Below are positions 45,801 to 51,202 of a DNA stretch of 64,000 bases, piece by piece (positions within the stretch are counted from its first letter, which is position 1; each line of letters begins with the position of its first letter). Source of the stretch: Colias croceus (lineage: Eukaryota > Arthropoda > Insecta > Lepidoptera > Pieridae); the NCBI RefSeq assembly GCF_905220415.1, contig NC_059542.1, forward strand, positions 3,224,001 through 3,288,000, written 5' to 3'. Position numbers and translations under genes: made by a program. The notes beneath the pieces are model-generated. The model saw only the letters and a program-made list of their open reading frames with translations, did no database searches and was not told the origin of the DNA.

Positions 45801-47586
45801 TCAAATTCACAGACATTGCCGTTAAATATTGAGCCAATAAAATTGCGATTAATTAATTTCTATAGATATTTACAAAACTAAACTCTTTGTTAGACAGCGA
45901 TTTTTAACATTATGTAGGTAGGTATATTTTTATGTGCACTAAAAGTTTTATTTCATGAATGTTATGAAACGCGTATACCCTCAATCTTATAAAAATAATG
46001 AACCATTCCAATTTTGTTTATTGAACTAATATAGATAATATCAAATCAATATTGGAGTTAAGGTGATTATTTGTGTAGTTTTTGTTAAAATTCAGTGTTC
46101 AAAATGTTATTTCATTAAAATATATACGCGGAGTCGTCTACTTACGCAATTTGAATAATATCGTCGCTGATTTCCAAATAATTATTATTATGTTCTCAAA
46201 TAATAGATAACAGGTAAAAAATAGTGCGTAAAGTAATATGCCTATAGTGAGCTCACTGAATATTTTTAAATATAATAATATATTAATTAATATTTCTATA
46301 TAGACTCGTGTAATAAATATAGAACTATGATAATATCGTTCCCATTGCAGTCGCTATCCAAACAGAGCTCTCTGATCGAGCGACTCGACTCGTCTGATGA
46401 AGAGCACACTCCTGTTGAAGAGCAAGGTAAGGTTATACGTACACTACATTAAATAAATGGATTTTTTGGGTAAATGTTGGTGTATTTTTCGTTGGTGTTA
46501 ATGCGAATTTTTGTGTGGGTAAAGGTATTTTTATTTTGTTTGTGTAAGTATTAAGGTTTCGTCTGAATGAAGTCAAAGCAAAATTAAAATTAAGGGCAAG
46601 ATAAAGAATATCTAAGCTCGCTATAAAGAGTTTGCACTATCCGGATTTGATATAATGAACAAATCGCATTTGAAATCCGTTAAAATGTATTTAAATTGTT
46701 AACATAATGTAGACTTAGTTTGTCAGCTCACGTGGTTACGCTACACTGAAAAGCAAATTCTTTACCATCGAATATAAACCGCTGGTATAATAATTATGTT
46801 AAATTTAGCACAGAAAGATGTCAATAAAATGTTCAGTAATGAGACGTTGGTACCTAGATATGAGTCCCACGCCACTCCCACACAAAACGAGAAGGTCTTT
46901 ATCGTCTATACTACGGCAATTAAAATCGATTTATGTACTTATAATTATAGTGAATTTTCTCATTTCAATCATACAAAAAAATATGTAGGTGTATTAAGCT
47001 TGTGGTATATTTTTCTTTGTAAAATTCATTCAGTCAATGTGAAAAATCTATAATAGAGCTGAGATCGAGAAATCAATAATTTTTATTCCCAATATTAAAA
47101 AAATTGACAAAAATTTAAGAAAAATATTAAAATTATCAATACTAGGCTTTACATTGGAAATTAACTTAATGAGGGATAAATTCAATTCATACCTAGTTAC
47201 TAAGTTGTTTACAAATCTTAAGAAATAATTAGTAAAGGTCTTTCAGTATTAATTTCGTATTGATACTTCTTGCTACTTCACTACACAATGACTTCTAAAA
47301 ATAAATTCTGTACCTGAAGATTTAATAAATTCTCAAAAATAAATAGTAGGTACAAAGCAGTATAAGCTTCTGTCCTGGTGTACTTATAAAAATATATTAC
47401 ATGAAAATATAATATTGCGTCGCTTCGCACTTGTGCTATTTCCAAAGCTTCTGTGAAAAGGGAATTTCAAGTATCTCCCTCTATAAAGTTTAATTAATTA
47501 TCAAGCTTAATCCATCTAACTATCGCTTTGATTTATGTACAAATTGTAATTCCAACTCTTCTATTACAGAACATATGGTGGAGTAA
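3662..47586 (+). CDS. NWD2-like WD40 repeat protein, C-terminal part (16 exons)
   Basis: Joined exons: 3662-3785, 5473-5584, 6056-6334, 20345-20516, 21414-21532, 23055-23315, 25665-25835, 27967-28161, 29909-30107, 36163-36300, 37743-37829, 40514-40658, 42385-42457, 42887-42991, 46351-46426, 47570-47586. Every junction keeps the frame and uses GT-AG, giving 756 codons and a TAA. About 14 WD40 blades are visible, each ending in WD, VW or similar (SGSEDRTVVVWQL, SGSWDCNLIVWDI), enough for two 7-bladed propellers. A basic tail follows, with RPMRRLLKKEVSLDTYTWQ and RRRS stretches and an acidic end. The blade number and this tail fit the NACHT and WD repeat protein NWD2. That name comes from memory of the family, not a search. 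The NACHT domain would lie upstream of the window. WD propellers serve as protein-binding scaffolds; the partner is unknown. The introns are unusually long (one of 14 kb) and loaded with transposons. Confidence 0.85.
3786..5472 (+). other. intron A
   Basis: AT-rich intron. Two points stand out: a LINE-tail-like stretch near 4209 (CAAATTCAAATTCAAAAATT), and a direct repeat of about 40 bp near 5119 and 5247 sharing ACTTATGTATTATGTTGTAA. Nothing else was recognised. Confidence 0.5.
5473..5584 (+). CDS. WD40 gene exon B
   Basis: Encodes the second blade (EHIAPVLCVAAIV, SGGEDSAVIITSL). The acceptor is CTATAG and the exon completes a Leu codon begun in exon A. It ends in phase 0 before GTAAGC. Confidence 0.8.
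5585..6055 (+). other. intron B
   Basis: Short AT-rich intron with no repeat recognised. The end TTTCTATTTTCCAAG is a good acceptor. Confidence 0.5.
6056..6334 (+). CDS. WD40 gene exon C
   Basis: 93 whole codons, phase 0 at both ends. It carries blade LVTGSQDGTVCTWNV and a weaker blade (PIHVMDVTEDNVFLITL). Donor AAG|GTGAGT. Confidence 0.85.
6561..7048 (+). mobile_element. non-autonomous Helitron (488 bp)
   Basis: Starts TCTATACATATAATAAATCT after a host A and ends GGCGGAAGCTAG before a host T. It contains a (GTCT)n tract (6684-6720) and a GC hairpin just before the CTAG. It has no Rep/helicase coding capacity. It lies in intron C of the WD40 gene. Confidence 0.88.
7050..7236 (+). mobile_element. 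short Helitron-like element
   Basis: It abuts the previous Helitron and ends GGCGGTAAGCTAG followed by T, with a GC hairpin before it (GCGGGCGAAGCCGCCGGCGG). The internal AATCTCGTGTCACAATGTTTG is typical of short lepidopteran repeats. The exact 5' end is uncertain. Confidence 0.6.
7237..8918 (+). other. intron C, unannotated part
   Basis: 1.7 kb of AT-rich DNA without exon signals or a repeat that I recognise. Confidence 0.4.
9283..12487 (-). pseudogene. LINE ORF2: AP endonuclease and reverse transcriptase (interrupted)
   Basis: The protein nicks target DNA and copies the element's RNA into it. ORF2 starts at ATG 12487-12485; residues 1-44 hold the endonuclease motifs ISFNCKS and LQETWL. 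Bases 11935-12357 are a foreign insert. The frame resumes at about 11934 (NDFAFTGKS) and runs open for over 870 codons to 9283. The endonuclease ends with an SDH motif (WSDHMPLEVE). The reverse transcriptase shows SACFLDLSKAFD (motif A), GVRQGGITSPRLFN (motif B) and catalytic YADDMVLL (motif C). A stop inside the insert prevents full translation, so this copy is dead for that reason alone. Confidence 0.88.
11935..12357 (-). mobile_element. 5'-truncated LINE tail nested in ORF2
   Basis: On the minus strand it reads as the last 40-odd codons of a different LINE (GISRLTKEYNNIVSG...PLPKPS, then TGA), a 3' UTR and a tail of AAATAAATAAATAAAC. Removing it brings LLPHDL and HNDFAFTGK of the host endonuclease together. 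The target duplication could not be defined. Confidence 0.75.
12488..13834 (-). CDS. LINE ORF1 protein (448 aa)
   Basis: The putative RNA-binding partner of ORF2. It begins MRMDANEVSVAG; a CNQC pair sits near residue 34, followed by a helical region (NQSLIQICKSGFSEEDVACA), a low-complexity Ser/Asn-rich middle and a C-terminal domain (IPFYIYNVDMAATSKDIADY), perhaps an RRM-like fold. No CCHC zinc knuckles were seen. Its stop TAA (12490-12488) directly abuts the ATG of ORF2 with no spacer. Function is inferred from position and from ORF1 proteins of CR1-like LINEs. Confidence 0.75.
   Translation of the reverse strand: MRMDANEVSVAGAMTPARAPVQKSEAGRNIVKCNQCNIVISEVLSFIQNKIDIMDNQSLIQICKSGFSEEDVACAKKLLYQAIPNSKRIINRKNKGKSERELADIIDLFKQTDPELIPVFVARDLQKLPPLTFDHVDVTNLLKNIIILQSEVKCIKDSYATISHVEELFNRKSESQHRERSSVERSETNINRKRGAFVLDESTYVNLSDSEYSESHNDLQNTEIMNAEVTQNSRSMTDAPTVAKQGSPSHLSSHALTCAANLGTPLSRARDMACAQRVEATAVSTSRNEVNEARVLHPAKHNAISVLQKGNLGLNTCEEAKSWANTAKDGEWKKVERRKNYKSVNRFIGNQGKGAIIPDNKFKAADIKIPFYIYNVDMAATSKDIADYVLSRTQVMITPEKISMKKSKGYEAYKFLIPRVKLPVFMNENIWPEGVSFRQFIEFKKKKL
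13952..14017. repeat. small inverted repeat
   Basis: GGTAGTGC near 13952 and GCACTACC near 14010 form a perfect 8-bp inverted pair inside the composite repeat. Function unknown. Confidence 0.45.
14289..14598 (+). mobile_element. tRNA-derived SINE with (GATGAT)n tail
   Basis: The head has A-box-like GTGGCTCAGTGG and B-box-like GGGGTTCGAGACC, the body has GGCCCGTGTCCCAGCAGTGG, and the tail is GGGCTGATGATGATGATT, the 3' end shared with RTE-type LINEs. The 11-bp duplication ATTAGCACACA flanks it (14278-14288 and 14599-14609). The uninterrupted site is present in copy 2 at 19028-19038. Confidence 0.88.
14764..15382 (+). mobile_element. Tc1-like transposon, 5' fragment
   Basis: Starts CAGTGGTGGACGTTTAATTA directly after a TA, as Tc1-family elements do. 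An ATG at 15139 opens the N-terminal DNA-binding part of a transposase (MGKSKICDPSTRK, then NWSYRKIANHL, a helix-turn-helix). The fragment stops within this domain; the catalytic part and the 3' inverted repeat are missing. Copy 2 near 19189 has the empty site. Confidence 0.75.
15846..18945. repeat. hexanucleotide satellite (GACACA)n, 3.1 kb
   Basis: About 500 tandem hexamers: mainly GACACA with GACACC, GACTCA, GACGCT and rarer variants. All six frames can stay open because the unit contains no stop codon; the minus frame would encode Ser-Val repeats and the plus frame His-Arg or Thr-Gln. This is simple sequence, not a gene. A higher-order pattern is visible: the rare variant ACAGGCACAGAC recurs near 16518, 17111, 17783 and 18498 (spacings about 593, 672 and 715), always inside a similar neighbourhood. 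Confidence 0.95.
18946..19466 (+). repeat. composite repeat, copy 2 (right flank of satellite)
   Basis: The same blocks as copy 1 in the same order and orientation, without the SINE or the Tc1-like fragment. The first base block GACTCACTGATG merges with the last satellite units, so the border is not sharp. Confidence 0.8.
19286..19718. repeat. long inverted repeat (about 181-bp arms, 70-bp spacer)
   Basis: Left arm 19286-19466 and right arm 19537-19718 are reverse complements with almost no mismatch; one small difference lies next to the spacer. The left arm is also the last block of the composite repeat. The spacer holds no recognisable coding sequence. It could form a large cruciform or a hairpin in RNA. 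Confidence 0.88.
19719..20344 (+). other. end of intron C
   Basis: AT-rich, with the palindrome at 19902-20010 listed separately. The acceptor CTGGTCAG leads into the next WD40 exon. Confidence 0.5.
19902..20010. repeat. 48-bp-arm palindrome
   Basis: Arms 19902-19949 and 19963-20010 are reverse complements with one mismatch; the loop is 13 bp. The outer end is AGTTACCAACATACAATGTG. It resembles a small MITE or fold-back element. Confidence 0.85.
20345..20516 (+). CDS. WD40 gene exon D
   Basis: Encodes two blades (VKCFCVAHDSS, DQRIYVYSLH, then HDVAALAIADQDHF). Very GC-rich compared with exons A-C, with many CGC, GCC and CTG codons. Starts phase 0, ends phase 1 at GCCG|GTGAGT. Confidence 0.87.
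20517..21413 (+). other. intron D
   Basis: AT-rich intron; no repeat recognised. Ends GTGTTTCTAG. Confidence 0.5.
21414..21532 (+). CDS. WD40 gene exon E
   Basis: Finishes a blade (GGNRVTIYSFHTED) and encodes a basic linker (KQMKRRQTKSTTN) between the two presumed propellers. Donor CAG|GTACAG. Confidence 0.82.
21533..23054 (+). other. intron E
   Basis: AT-rich. It contains a 19-bp direct repeat CCTACCCTATTCGAAGCTC (near 22553 and 22587) and a small Helitron-like remnant near 22748-22812 (AATGCGAAAGTCTGTTTCGC, then GGCTAG). No exon was seen. Confidence 0.5.
23055..23315 (+). CDS. WD40 gene exon F
   Basis: 87 codons, phase 0. Two full blades: CLEVSRDGQLAASG with LVRVWQL, and HVTCVTFSPNNLLVLSG with DRTVVVWQL. 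Donor AAG|GTAAGA. A partial tandem copy follows at 23349-23535. Confidence 0.9.
23349..23535 (+). pseudogene. partial tandem duplicate of exon F
   Basis: Repeats about 23134-23330 with scattered changes. The reading frame is intact (HVTCVAFSPNNLLVLSG, DQTVVVWQFADN), and most changes are silent or conservative, but the donor has become AAG|ATAAGA. The region matching the upstream part of exon F carries a small deletion near VRV. It may be a dead exon, or one using the downstream TTT|GTAAGA. Confidence 0.8.
23547..23638. mobile_element. 92-bp MITE, hAT-like
   Basis: Terminal inverted repeats CATAGTATAAAG...CTTTATACTATG continue over about 22 bp. The direct repeat AAATTAC(C) of 7-8 bp flanks it, which suggests the hAT superfamily. 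It has no coding capacity. Confidence 0.7.
23639..25444 (+). other. intron F, unannotated part
   Basis: 1.8 kb of AT-rich DNA. A short AAGCT tandem (23870-23890) is the only structure noted. Confidence 0.45.
25445..25625 (+). mobile_element. degenerate dispersed-repeat fragment
   Basis: TTTGTTTGTTTGAACGCGCT, ACTACTGATCCGATTTGAAA and the GC-rich end GCGGAGC...CCGCGG form a pattern common in insect dispersed repeats. Ends are not defined. It stops about 40 bp before exon G. Confidence 0.5.
25665..25835 (+). CDS. WD40 gene exon G
   Basis: 57 codons, phase 0 at both ends. Blade GHTAALQSLVMMSDNRRA with RRVHVWLVD, then the start of the next blade (HVHVTLNMKYA). Strongly GC-rich (runs of GCC, GTG, CTG). 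Donor GCG|GTGAGT. Confidence 0.88.
25848..26058 (+). repeat. (CA)n microsatellite and CA-rich run-on
   Basis: A pure CA tract (about 25848-25863) 12 bp after the donor, followed by a CA-rich region without other features. Confidence 0.7.
26060..26230. repeat. degenerate tandem repeat, CATACGCCA-type
   Basis: Repeated variants of CATGCCATA, CATACGCCA and CACATGCCA with a period of about 8-9 bp. On the minus strand they read TGGCGTATGG. Low-complexity intron sequence. Confidence 0.65.
26231..27422 (+). other. intron G, unannotated part
   Basis: AT-rich intron with no exon or repeat recognised. Confidence 0.45.
27423..27786. repeat. repeat region with an inverted pair
   Basis: GTAAGAAGTGAAACTTCTTT near 27421 and AAAGAAGTTTCACTTC near 27575 form an inverted pair of about 18 bp. 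A GC-rich block follows (GGCACTCGGGGACTGCCGCG, then CACCTCTGCCCGTCGGAGTG). This looks like a dispersed repeat, but its family was not identified. Confidence 0.45.
27790..27963. mobile_element. 174-bp MITE at a splice acceptor
   Basis: The 71-bp terminal inverted repeats (27790-27860 and 27893-27963) start GGGCCTTAGACAAAG and end CTTTGTCTACGGCCC with few mismatches. CAG on both sides (27787-27789 and 27964-27966) looks like a 3-bp target duplication, as in PIF/Harbinger-type elements. The right CAG is the acceptor of exon H. Confidence 0.88.
27967..28161 (+). CDS. WD40 gene exon H
   Basis: 65 codons, phase 0. Completes the blade begun in exon G (VLSEGENSVRIWAL) and encodes RVTCVALTADSQHVVTG with MSLKVWKL. 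The frame and the exon G/H blade alignment place the acceptor exactly at the end of the MITE. Donor CAG|GTGAGT. Confidence 0.9.
28162..29908 (+). other. intron H
   Basis: AT-rich intron. Just after the donor, TGGGCGCTCGCGGAGGG (near 28209) repeats a piece of exon H (TGGGCGCTCGCGGAGGG near 28000). Nothing else recognised. Confidence 0.5.
29909..30107 (+). CDS. WD40 gene exon I
   Basis: Two canonical blades: VGHSDIVTCVAV with VSGSWDCNLIVWDI, and SGHLGKVTCVKVTGDG. Ends phase 1 inside a Gly codon (TCTG|GTGAGT). Confidence 0.9.
30108..30814 (+). other. intron I, first part
   Basis: AT-rich intron with no feature recognised. Confidence 0.45.
30939..31344 (+). repeat. 5' LTR
   Basis: 406 bp. Contains GACGTGGAATAAAAGGGCAG, with an AATAAA signal, and a TGACGTCA palindrome pair near 31284-31308. 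Confidence 0.88.
31544..31610 (+). repeat. minisatellite in LTR element, block 1
   Basis: About three units of AAATCTACGAGAACCTCCGAG with C/T variation. It is the same unit as block 2 at 31926-32078. Confidence 0.85.
31926..32078 (+). repeat. minisatellite in LTR element, block 2
   Basis: Repeated GAACCTTCGAGAACCTCCGA and AATCTACGAGAACC variants, period about 15-21 bp. Units alternate CTACGAGA and TTCGAGA or TCCGAGA. Confidence 0.85.
32180..32585 (+). repeat. 3' LTR
   Basis: Same 406-bp length as the 5' LTR and identical as far as I can read, which implies recent insertion. Confidence 0.88.
33183..33370 (-). mobile_element. CCGACTTCAAAAAA-type repeat in LINE
   Basis: Reverse complement of the block at about 44015-44217: AACCGACTTCAAAAAAAAGG, TATCAATTCGGCCGGTATA, CACCGATTACTCCGAGG and CGGGATGGTGTCGAATTGG. 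This copy is short and lacks the palindrome. The LINE frame resumes just after it. Confidence 0.75.
33783..33843 (+). repeat. (CA)-rich microsatellite
   Basis: CACACACATACATACACACA-like tract in the LINE 3' UTR, immediately after the ORF stop. Confidence 0.7.
33995..36162 (+). other. intron I, last part
   Basis: Mostly featureless AT-rich DNA. A Helitron-like remnant (ATAATGCGAAAGTCTGTCTG) lies near 35683-35800. The acceptor is TTTCCACCAG. Confidence 0.5.
36163..36300 (+). CDS. WD40 gene exon J
   Basis: Completes blade SGAEDKTLIIWETK and encodes the last, weaker blade (HVPLLDLQITSDCSRI). GC-rich first half. Starts at phase 1, ends AGAG|GTGAGA. Confidence 0.88.
36301..36914 (+). other. intron J, first part
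   Basis: AT-rich; no feature recognised. Confidence 0.4.
36918..37497. mobile_element. 580-bp PIF/Harbinger-like MITE
   Basis: Terminal inverted repeats of about 67 bp start GGGCGTTTGTCCACTACAAG and end CTTGTAGTGCACAAGCGCCC. TAA flanks both ends (36915-36917 and 37498-37500), the usual PIF/Harbinger duplication. The interior has no transposase reading frame. Confidence 0.82.
37743..37829 (+). CDS. WD40 gene exon K
   Basis: 29 codons (CLPIICLHNTPATYVKI, then a Pro/Ala-containing linker) where the propeller ends. Donor GATG|GTATGT. Both ends phase 1. Confidence 0.82.
37842..37882. repeat. 18-bp-arm hairpin near donor
   Basis: AAACACACAAACAAATGT (37842-37859) and its exact reverse complement (37865-37882), 5-bp loop, 12 bp inside intron K. 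Confidence 0.85.
37883..38427 (+). other. intron K, first part
   Basis: AT-rich; no feature recognised. Confidence 0.4.
38428..38637 (-). mobile_element. possible Helitron remnant
   Basis: CTAGCTGACAAATTTTGTTG at 38428 would be a minus-strand 3' terminus (…CAGCTAG|T), and the far end has a TATACATATATAATAAAA stretch. Only the ends support the call. Confidence 0.4.
38651..39002 (+). mobile_element. tRNA-like palindromic SINE, copy 2
   Basis: The longest copy. Terminal arms AATTTATAAAGAATAGAAAA...and their complement, with TCGATCACGAGGCG and CGCCTCGTGATCGA type inner ends. The right part holds a tRNA-like segment: TCACGAG pairs with CTCGTGA as a 7-bp acceptor-type stem, A-box-like TGGCTGAGTTGA, B box GGTTCGAATCC. 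ATAAATAAATAT occurs on both sides as a likely target duplication. Confidence 0.75.
39015..40513 (+). other. intron K, last part
   Basis: AT-rich; no exon or known repeat seen. Acceptor CTCTCAACAG. Confidence 0.45.
40514..40658 (+). CDS. WD40 gene exon L
   Basis: Encodes the most family-specific stretch, a basic RPMRRLLKKEVSLDTYTWQ followed by KKYAHLTSAAMMAQVDERL. These fit a helical C-terminal tail. Donor GGAG|GTGAGA, phase 2. Confidence 0.88.
40659..42132 (+). other. intron L, first part
   Basis: AT-rich. Around 41672 the stretch AAACTCAAACTCAAACATTT plus TATTTATTCAATTAGACTTC resembles a LINE 3' end on the minus strand. Nothing else recognised. Confidence 0.45.
42133..42360 (-). mobile_element. 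Helitron-like element (about 228 bp)
   Basis: On the minus strand it starts TCCTACTAATTCCTACTGAT, continues AAATGCGAAAGTTTGTGAG and ends GGCGGAAAGCTAG before a T. This is an abundant lepidopteran Helitron type. Its 5' end lies 24 bp before exon M. Confidence 0.8.
42385..42457 (+). CDS. WD40 gene exon M
   Basis: Encodes RFSVSASMEEISKIQEAKAK, then DLGSQ, helical and charged. Acceptor GTTTATAG, donor CAG|GTATGT. Confidence 0.8.
42458..42886 (+). other. intron M
   Basis: AT-rich, no feature recognised. Confidence 0.5.
42887..42991 (+). CDS. WD40 gene exon N
   Basis: 35 codons, phase 0 (GPEQAALAQSQHFDQLEALW, ending PPRRRSNK). A Gln-rich helix followed by a basic cluster. Confidence 0.8.
42992..43604 (+). 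other. intron N, first part
   Basis: AT-rich; no feature recognised. Confidence 0.4.
43672..45418 (-). pseudogene. mariner transposase pseudogene
   Basis: Segments in order: the N-terminal helix-turn-helix (GLSPTNIKEELDSTLGESSP, TVKYWVAEFKRG), a second DNA-binding helix region (VRELADMVGISKSAVHRIL), the first catalytic Asp in TMDETWVHY, the second in IVFIDYLP, then after the insert HRDIAPVHTS and SDLAPSDYFMF with the third Asp. A run of seven A's at 45242-45236 is one short for the frame. A TAA follows TINSK. It cannot make a full protein. Confidence 0.88.
44015..44757. mobile_element. CCGACTTC-type element with 129-bp palindrome
   Basis: Inserted in the mariner. One end (AACCGACTTCAAAAAAAAGG) matches 33183-33370. 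The other holds an inverted repeat of 129-bp arms (44466-44594 and 44625-44753) with a 30-bp loop. The arms start ATAAAAATAACTGCG and run to GAAGTCGGTGC with few mismatches. Confidence 0.82.
45439..45526. repeat. 44-bp perfect tandem duplication
   Basis: ATCGTAGACCAATTTTTTCC...GACAGCG occurs twice back to back, inside the mariner 5' region. Confidence 0.9.
45685..46350 (+). other. intron N, last part
   Basis: AT-rich; acceptor CCCATTGCAG. Nothing else seen. Confidence 0.45.
46351..46426 (+). CDS. WD40 gene exon O
   Basis: Ser-rich then acidic (SKQSSLIERLDSSDEEHTPV). Ends CAAG|GTAAGG, phase 1. The SSDEE stretch is a plausible CK2-type site, but this is inference. Confidence 0.8.
46427..47569 (+). 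other. intron O
   Basis: AT-rich; acceptor CTATTACAG; nothing else recognised. Confidence 0.45.
47570..47586 (+). CDS. WD40 gene last exon coding end
   Basis: Completes EEQEHMVE and ends with TAA at 47584-47586. The stop is close to the acceptor and the phase fits, but a 5-codon ending is short, so this exon is somewhat less certain. Confidence 0.7.
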
Positions 47587-50500
47587 AACAACATACGAAA
47601 CATTTTTAATTTATTTGGAACCTCATGTACTTATTTTTTGAGCTGGTCTCAACGTATTTAATATATTTTGTTTAGATTACTTAAACGAATTTTAATTGTT
47701 ATTTACTTTCATAGTACAACTTTAGTATTATTTGAAAATACGTTGTTACATGTGGTATATTTTCAATTGTTTTTAATCGCACTTATCTCAGAGCTTACGG
47801 GCTAAATGTATCTAATCGTAGTTTGTTGAATAAACATAGAGTAGGTACCTTAAGTAATTCTTAACCTCCTAAGCCTCTGCAATGTGATCTTATAGTTCTA
47901 GCTTCTATTGAACAAGTTTCTTTAACTTCATTTTTACGTGTTTCTAAATGATCAAATACATTATTTTAGTTCTGTGCTGTTTTAATTACTTCTTCTATTA
48001 TTGAATGCAAATGTAAGCATTAAAACGAAGTTACAGAAACTTGTTTTAACTATTTAGAGTATGGATGTTGATGTTATCTACTATAAAACTTAGAATAATC
48101 GTAATGTGCTATATTCAAAGTGTATTTATTGTTATTTTTATTTAATTTATTCTTAATAACATGGATAATGTAAGGGTTGTTTCAATAGATGATTACTTTA
48201 CTGTATGTGTGACTATCCCGTAGCTATTGCATTTCAAGCATTTCGCTAACTTTTAATTTCGAATAAAAATTAAATAATAAGCGCTATGTTAGTTAACCCT
48301 TCTTAAATCGAACTAGTTTTCCAAACTGTGATCCCTTGTTAAGACTTCTAAGTAAGTATCAAAGCAAGTTACCCTAAAATAAGTAAAATAACTTATACTC
48401 TAGTGATGTTCTAGTGTACTTATTCTATGTACTTACCTTTTACACGTGTTGTAGGAATTAAACGTCTTCACATAAAACATTAAATAAAACTAGAAAAACA
48501 ATGTTTGGGTTAACATATTTGGATGTTTTTACAGATGAACAATAAATTTGGATGCATAAACATAATAATTATGGGCATAAACAAATCATTAATAAAAATT
48601 AAATTTGTTAGACTTGCAATTGTTTTTCTCGTTTCCCTCAAGTGTCGCTTATAAAACCTGAGGACATTAATTCATAACCTAGATTGGATTGGACTAAATA
48701 TAACCATTTGTTTGTGAAAGTTGAAATGATGATGAACAGGATGAACAAGTGTTGTTGGAAGTGCTAGATCAACAACATTTGTTCATTGGAGTGACAAGAA
48801 CAAGCTTATGATGAATAATTACAGTAAATATTTCTTTATTTGTGTTCTTTTGACGCATTTTATTTTTAGTTATGACGAATTTTCACCCAAAACTAAATAC
48901 CTAAAGCCAAACTATTTTTAATTCATCGCGGGACTTCACCATTTTTTTTTACATTACGTTACTCAATGTTAATTACTATTAATTTCAAAACATGTAGTTA
49001 TTAATTTTAAACATAAATCCCCATAAAGTTTTTCAGTTTATTTAAGTTCTAAGATTCATATCATTTAATTCCCTCTTTGAAGAGAACTATCAAAATGTTC
49101 TAAGAAACAGTCTTAAATACATATTTTCCTCCTTGAAAATATTTTATCTTACAAAGAACAAATCTACTTTTTATGTTACTGTAAATTACGTTGTAAAGTT
49201 TTAATTAGGTATATTTTTTTTAATTATGATTAAAATTGTGTTAATGATATATTTTTTTTATTTATGATTAAATTGTGTTAATGATGAAATCATTTATGAA
49301 TTCCATATTGATTTAATTTTTAATGTATTCAAACTTGTTTGGAAACCGAGTAACTGTTGACGAGGATGTTTTTACTTTTATGTAATATTCCATAAATTAT
49401 ATTGAATTTATATCATATTTATAATTAATAATGTCTGTATTTCTGTACAAAAGCTTTTTGTATTAAATATTTGTTTGATATGGGTTGACTGAAGTTACAT
49501 CGACTTTGAAAATTTAATATTTATTGTGTTGTTTTTGAAATAGTTCTTATAACAAACACAACACCTACATATTTCAACTTTTACCATAAATATTTTAAAC
49601 GGATCTCAACAAAGTTGTGAATTTTTTTTGTATTTGTTGTAATATCGATATCAAAAAAACTTTGCGAAAATTCTTTTAGTAGTTTCAATTTGTATTAGTG
49701 GTTACCTATTGTTAGAATACGCAATAATATTTTATAAGTAGTTGCACATCTCGTAGTCTATATAGCATTAGAGCTGCATTCTCTTCGGAAAATAATGATT
49801 TTATTAAATTGTGTATCTATGACTATTAAAAATTGTTTTTGCTTCAACTTTCTAAAAGACACCTAAAAGAGAATTCATTTGTAAGAACAATATTTTAAGA
49901 ACTTCCACATCGTATAGAAAATATCTTTGACATTCAAGCAAAGATCCCAAGAACAACTGCTACATCGAAATATTTTAGAGAGATAAATCCAAGTGGATTA
50001 TGGAAAATTTAGTTTTTTTTTCAAGCAATTAGCATAAAGTTTTTGTTTTTTGTTAATTTAATACACACTGTGTAATATATTTATTTTAATAAACCAAATG
50101 TTACCTAAGTTTATCATAAATTTAGAAGTAAGAGACATGTTATTTACTTTTTTCTTAAATTACGCTATTATTATTCCAACGAAAATATTGTTGTTACTCT
50201 TTGTGTGCTCTTTATAGGGAAACTGTGTATCCTTGTTGACTATTTGTATGAAATTTTATAAATAATTGAATTTTCCTATCATTCGAACGAATTTTATTTT
50301 CGACCTGTCGTGATGTTATACCTGAAAATAAATTCTCTGTTTCCTATATGCTGTTTTATTTTTTCGCCCATATTAGCTGATAATATAGAGATTTATGTAT
50401 GTGAAATTATGAGCACAAAATTTACGATGTAGTATGAACATTGAACATTATTAGTAAATTGATCAGTGATTAAAAATTGCAATATTTAGTATTTGTATCG

Positions 50501-51182
50501 TGATTCGTGGCTATGACGCTGCACTCAAACCTGATACATATTTCTACATAAGGGGAAGGGTTCGAAAACTTCCTTTGATACCTGCAAATGGTCATTTGAC
50601 CAGATTACCAATATTTATAAAACATCTAAAGTCTAAAGTCGTATCTTAGATCAATTGATAGATAATAATTTAATCTATGAAGTAACGAGTACCTAAACAT
50701 TTAATTGGCCAACTGTTTTGTATAGTCTGGTCTATTTTATTTTATTGCAATATCTATAGGAATTTTATTACCTACTAACGAAAAAACATGTAAATATGTA
50801 CCTAAATCTTTTCATGATTCATATTATATTAACATCTACAATTTGAAAGCACTCATGATTGTGTTAATTGTGAAGAATAATAAACAAGGTTCATGATATA
50901 ATAATGTGCAGCCTTATCAGAAAGTTGTTAATAATATTTTGAAGAGCTATCTTATCTCTTAAAGATAAACATAATATATCTATCAGATGAATTAACTTCG
51001 AAATTATTACTCATAGCTACCCAGAAAGTGCTTAGAGAAGCTCATCGAAGTTTCGGCTTTAACCCTTAAGTGAAAATGCAAATTTTATTGCGCGTCAGCA
51101 GGAAATGTTTAATTAAAACAGTAAACCTTGCAGGGTTCTTTCAATTTAAATGACTATAGTTGAAAAAAGGCTTACATACAAC
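47587..51182 (+). other. 3' UTR or intergenic region
   Basis: 3.6 kb without an exon. AATAAA signals occur near 47829, 48264 and 50331, so the WD40 message may end anywhere in this range. A tandem duplication (TATATTTTTTTTAATTATGA and its copy, 49209-49285) is the only structure seen. Confidence 0.4.
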
Positions 51183-51200
51183 ATGAAAGTAAACTGTTAA
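51183..51200 (+). promoter_or_regulatory. 5-codon upstream ORF
   Basis: ATG AAA GTA AAC TGT TAA ends 2 bp before the start codon at 51203. If in the leader it could lower translation of the receptor. Confidence 0.4.
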
Positions 51201-51202
51201 AA

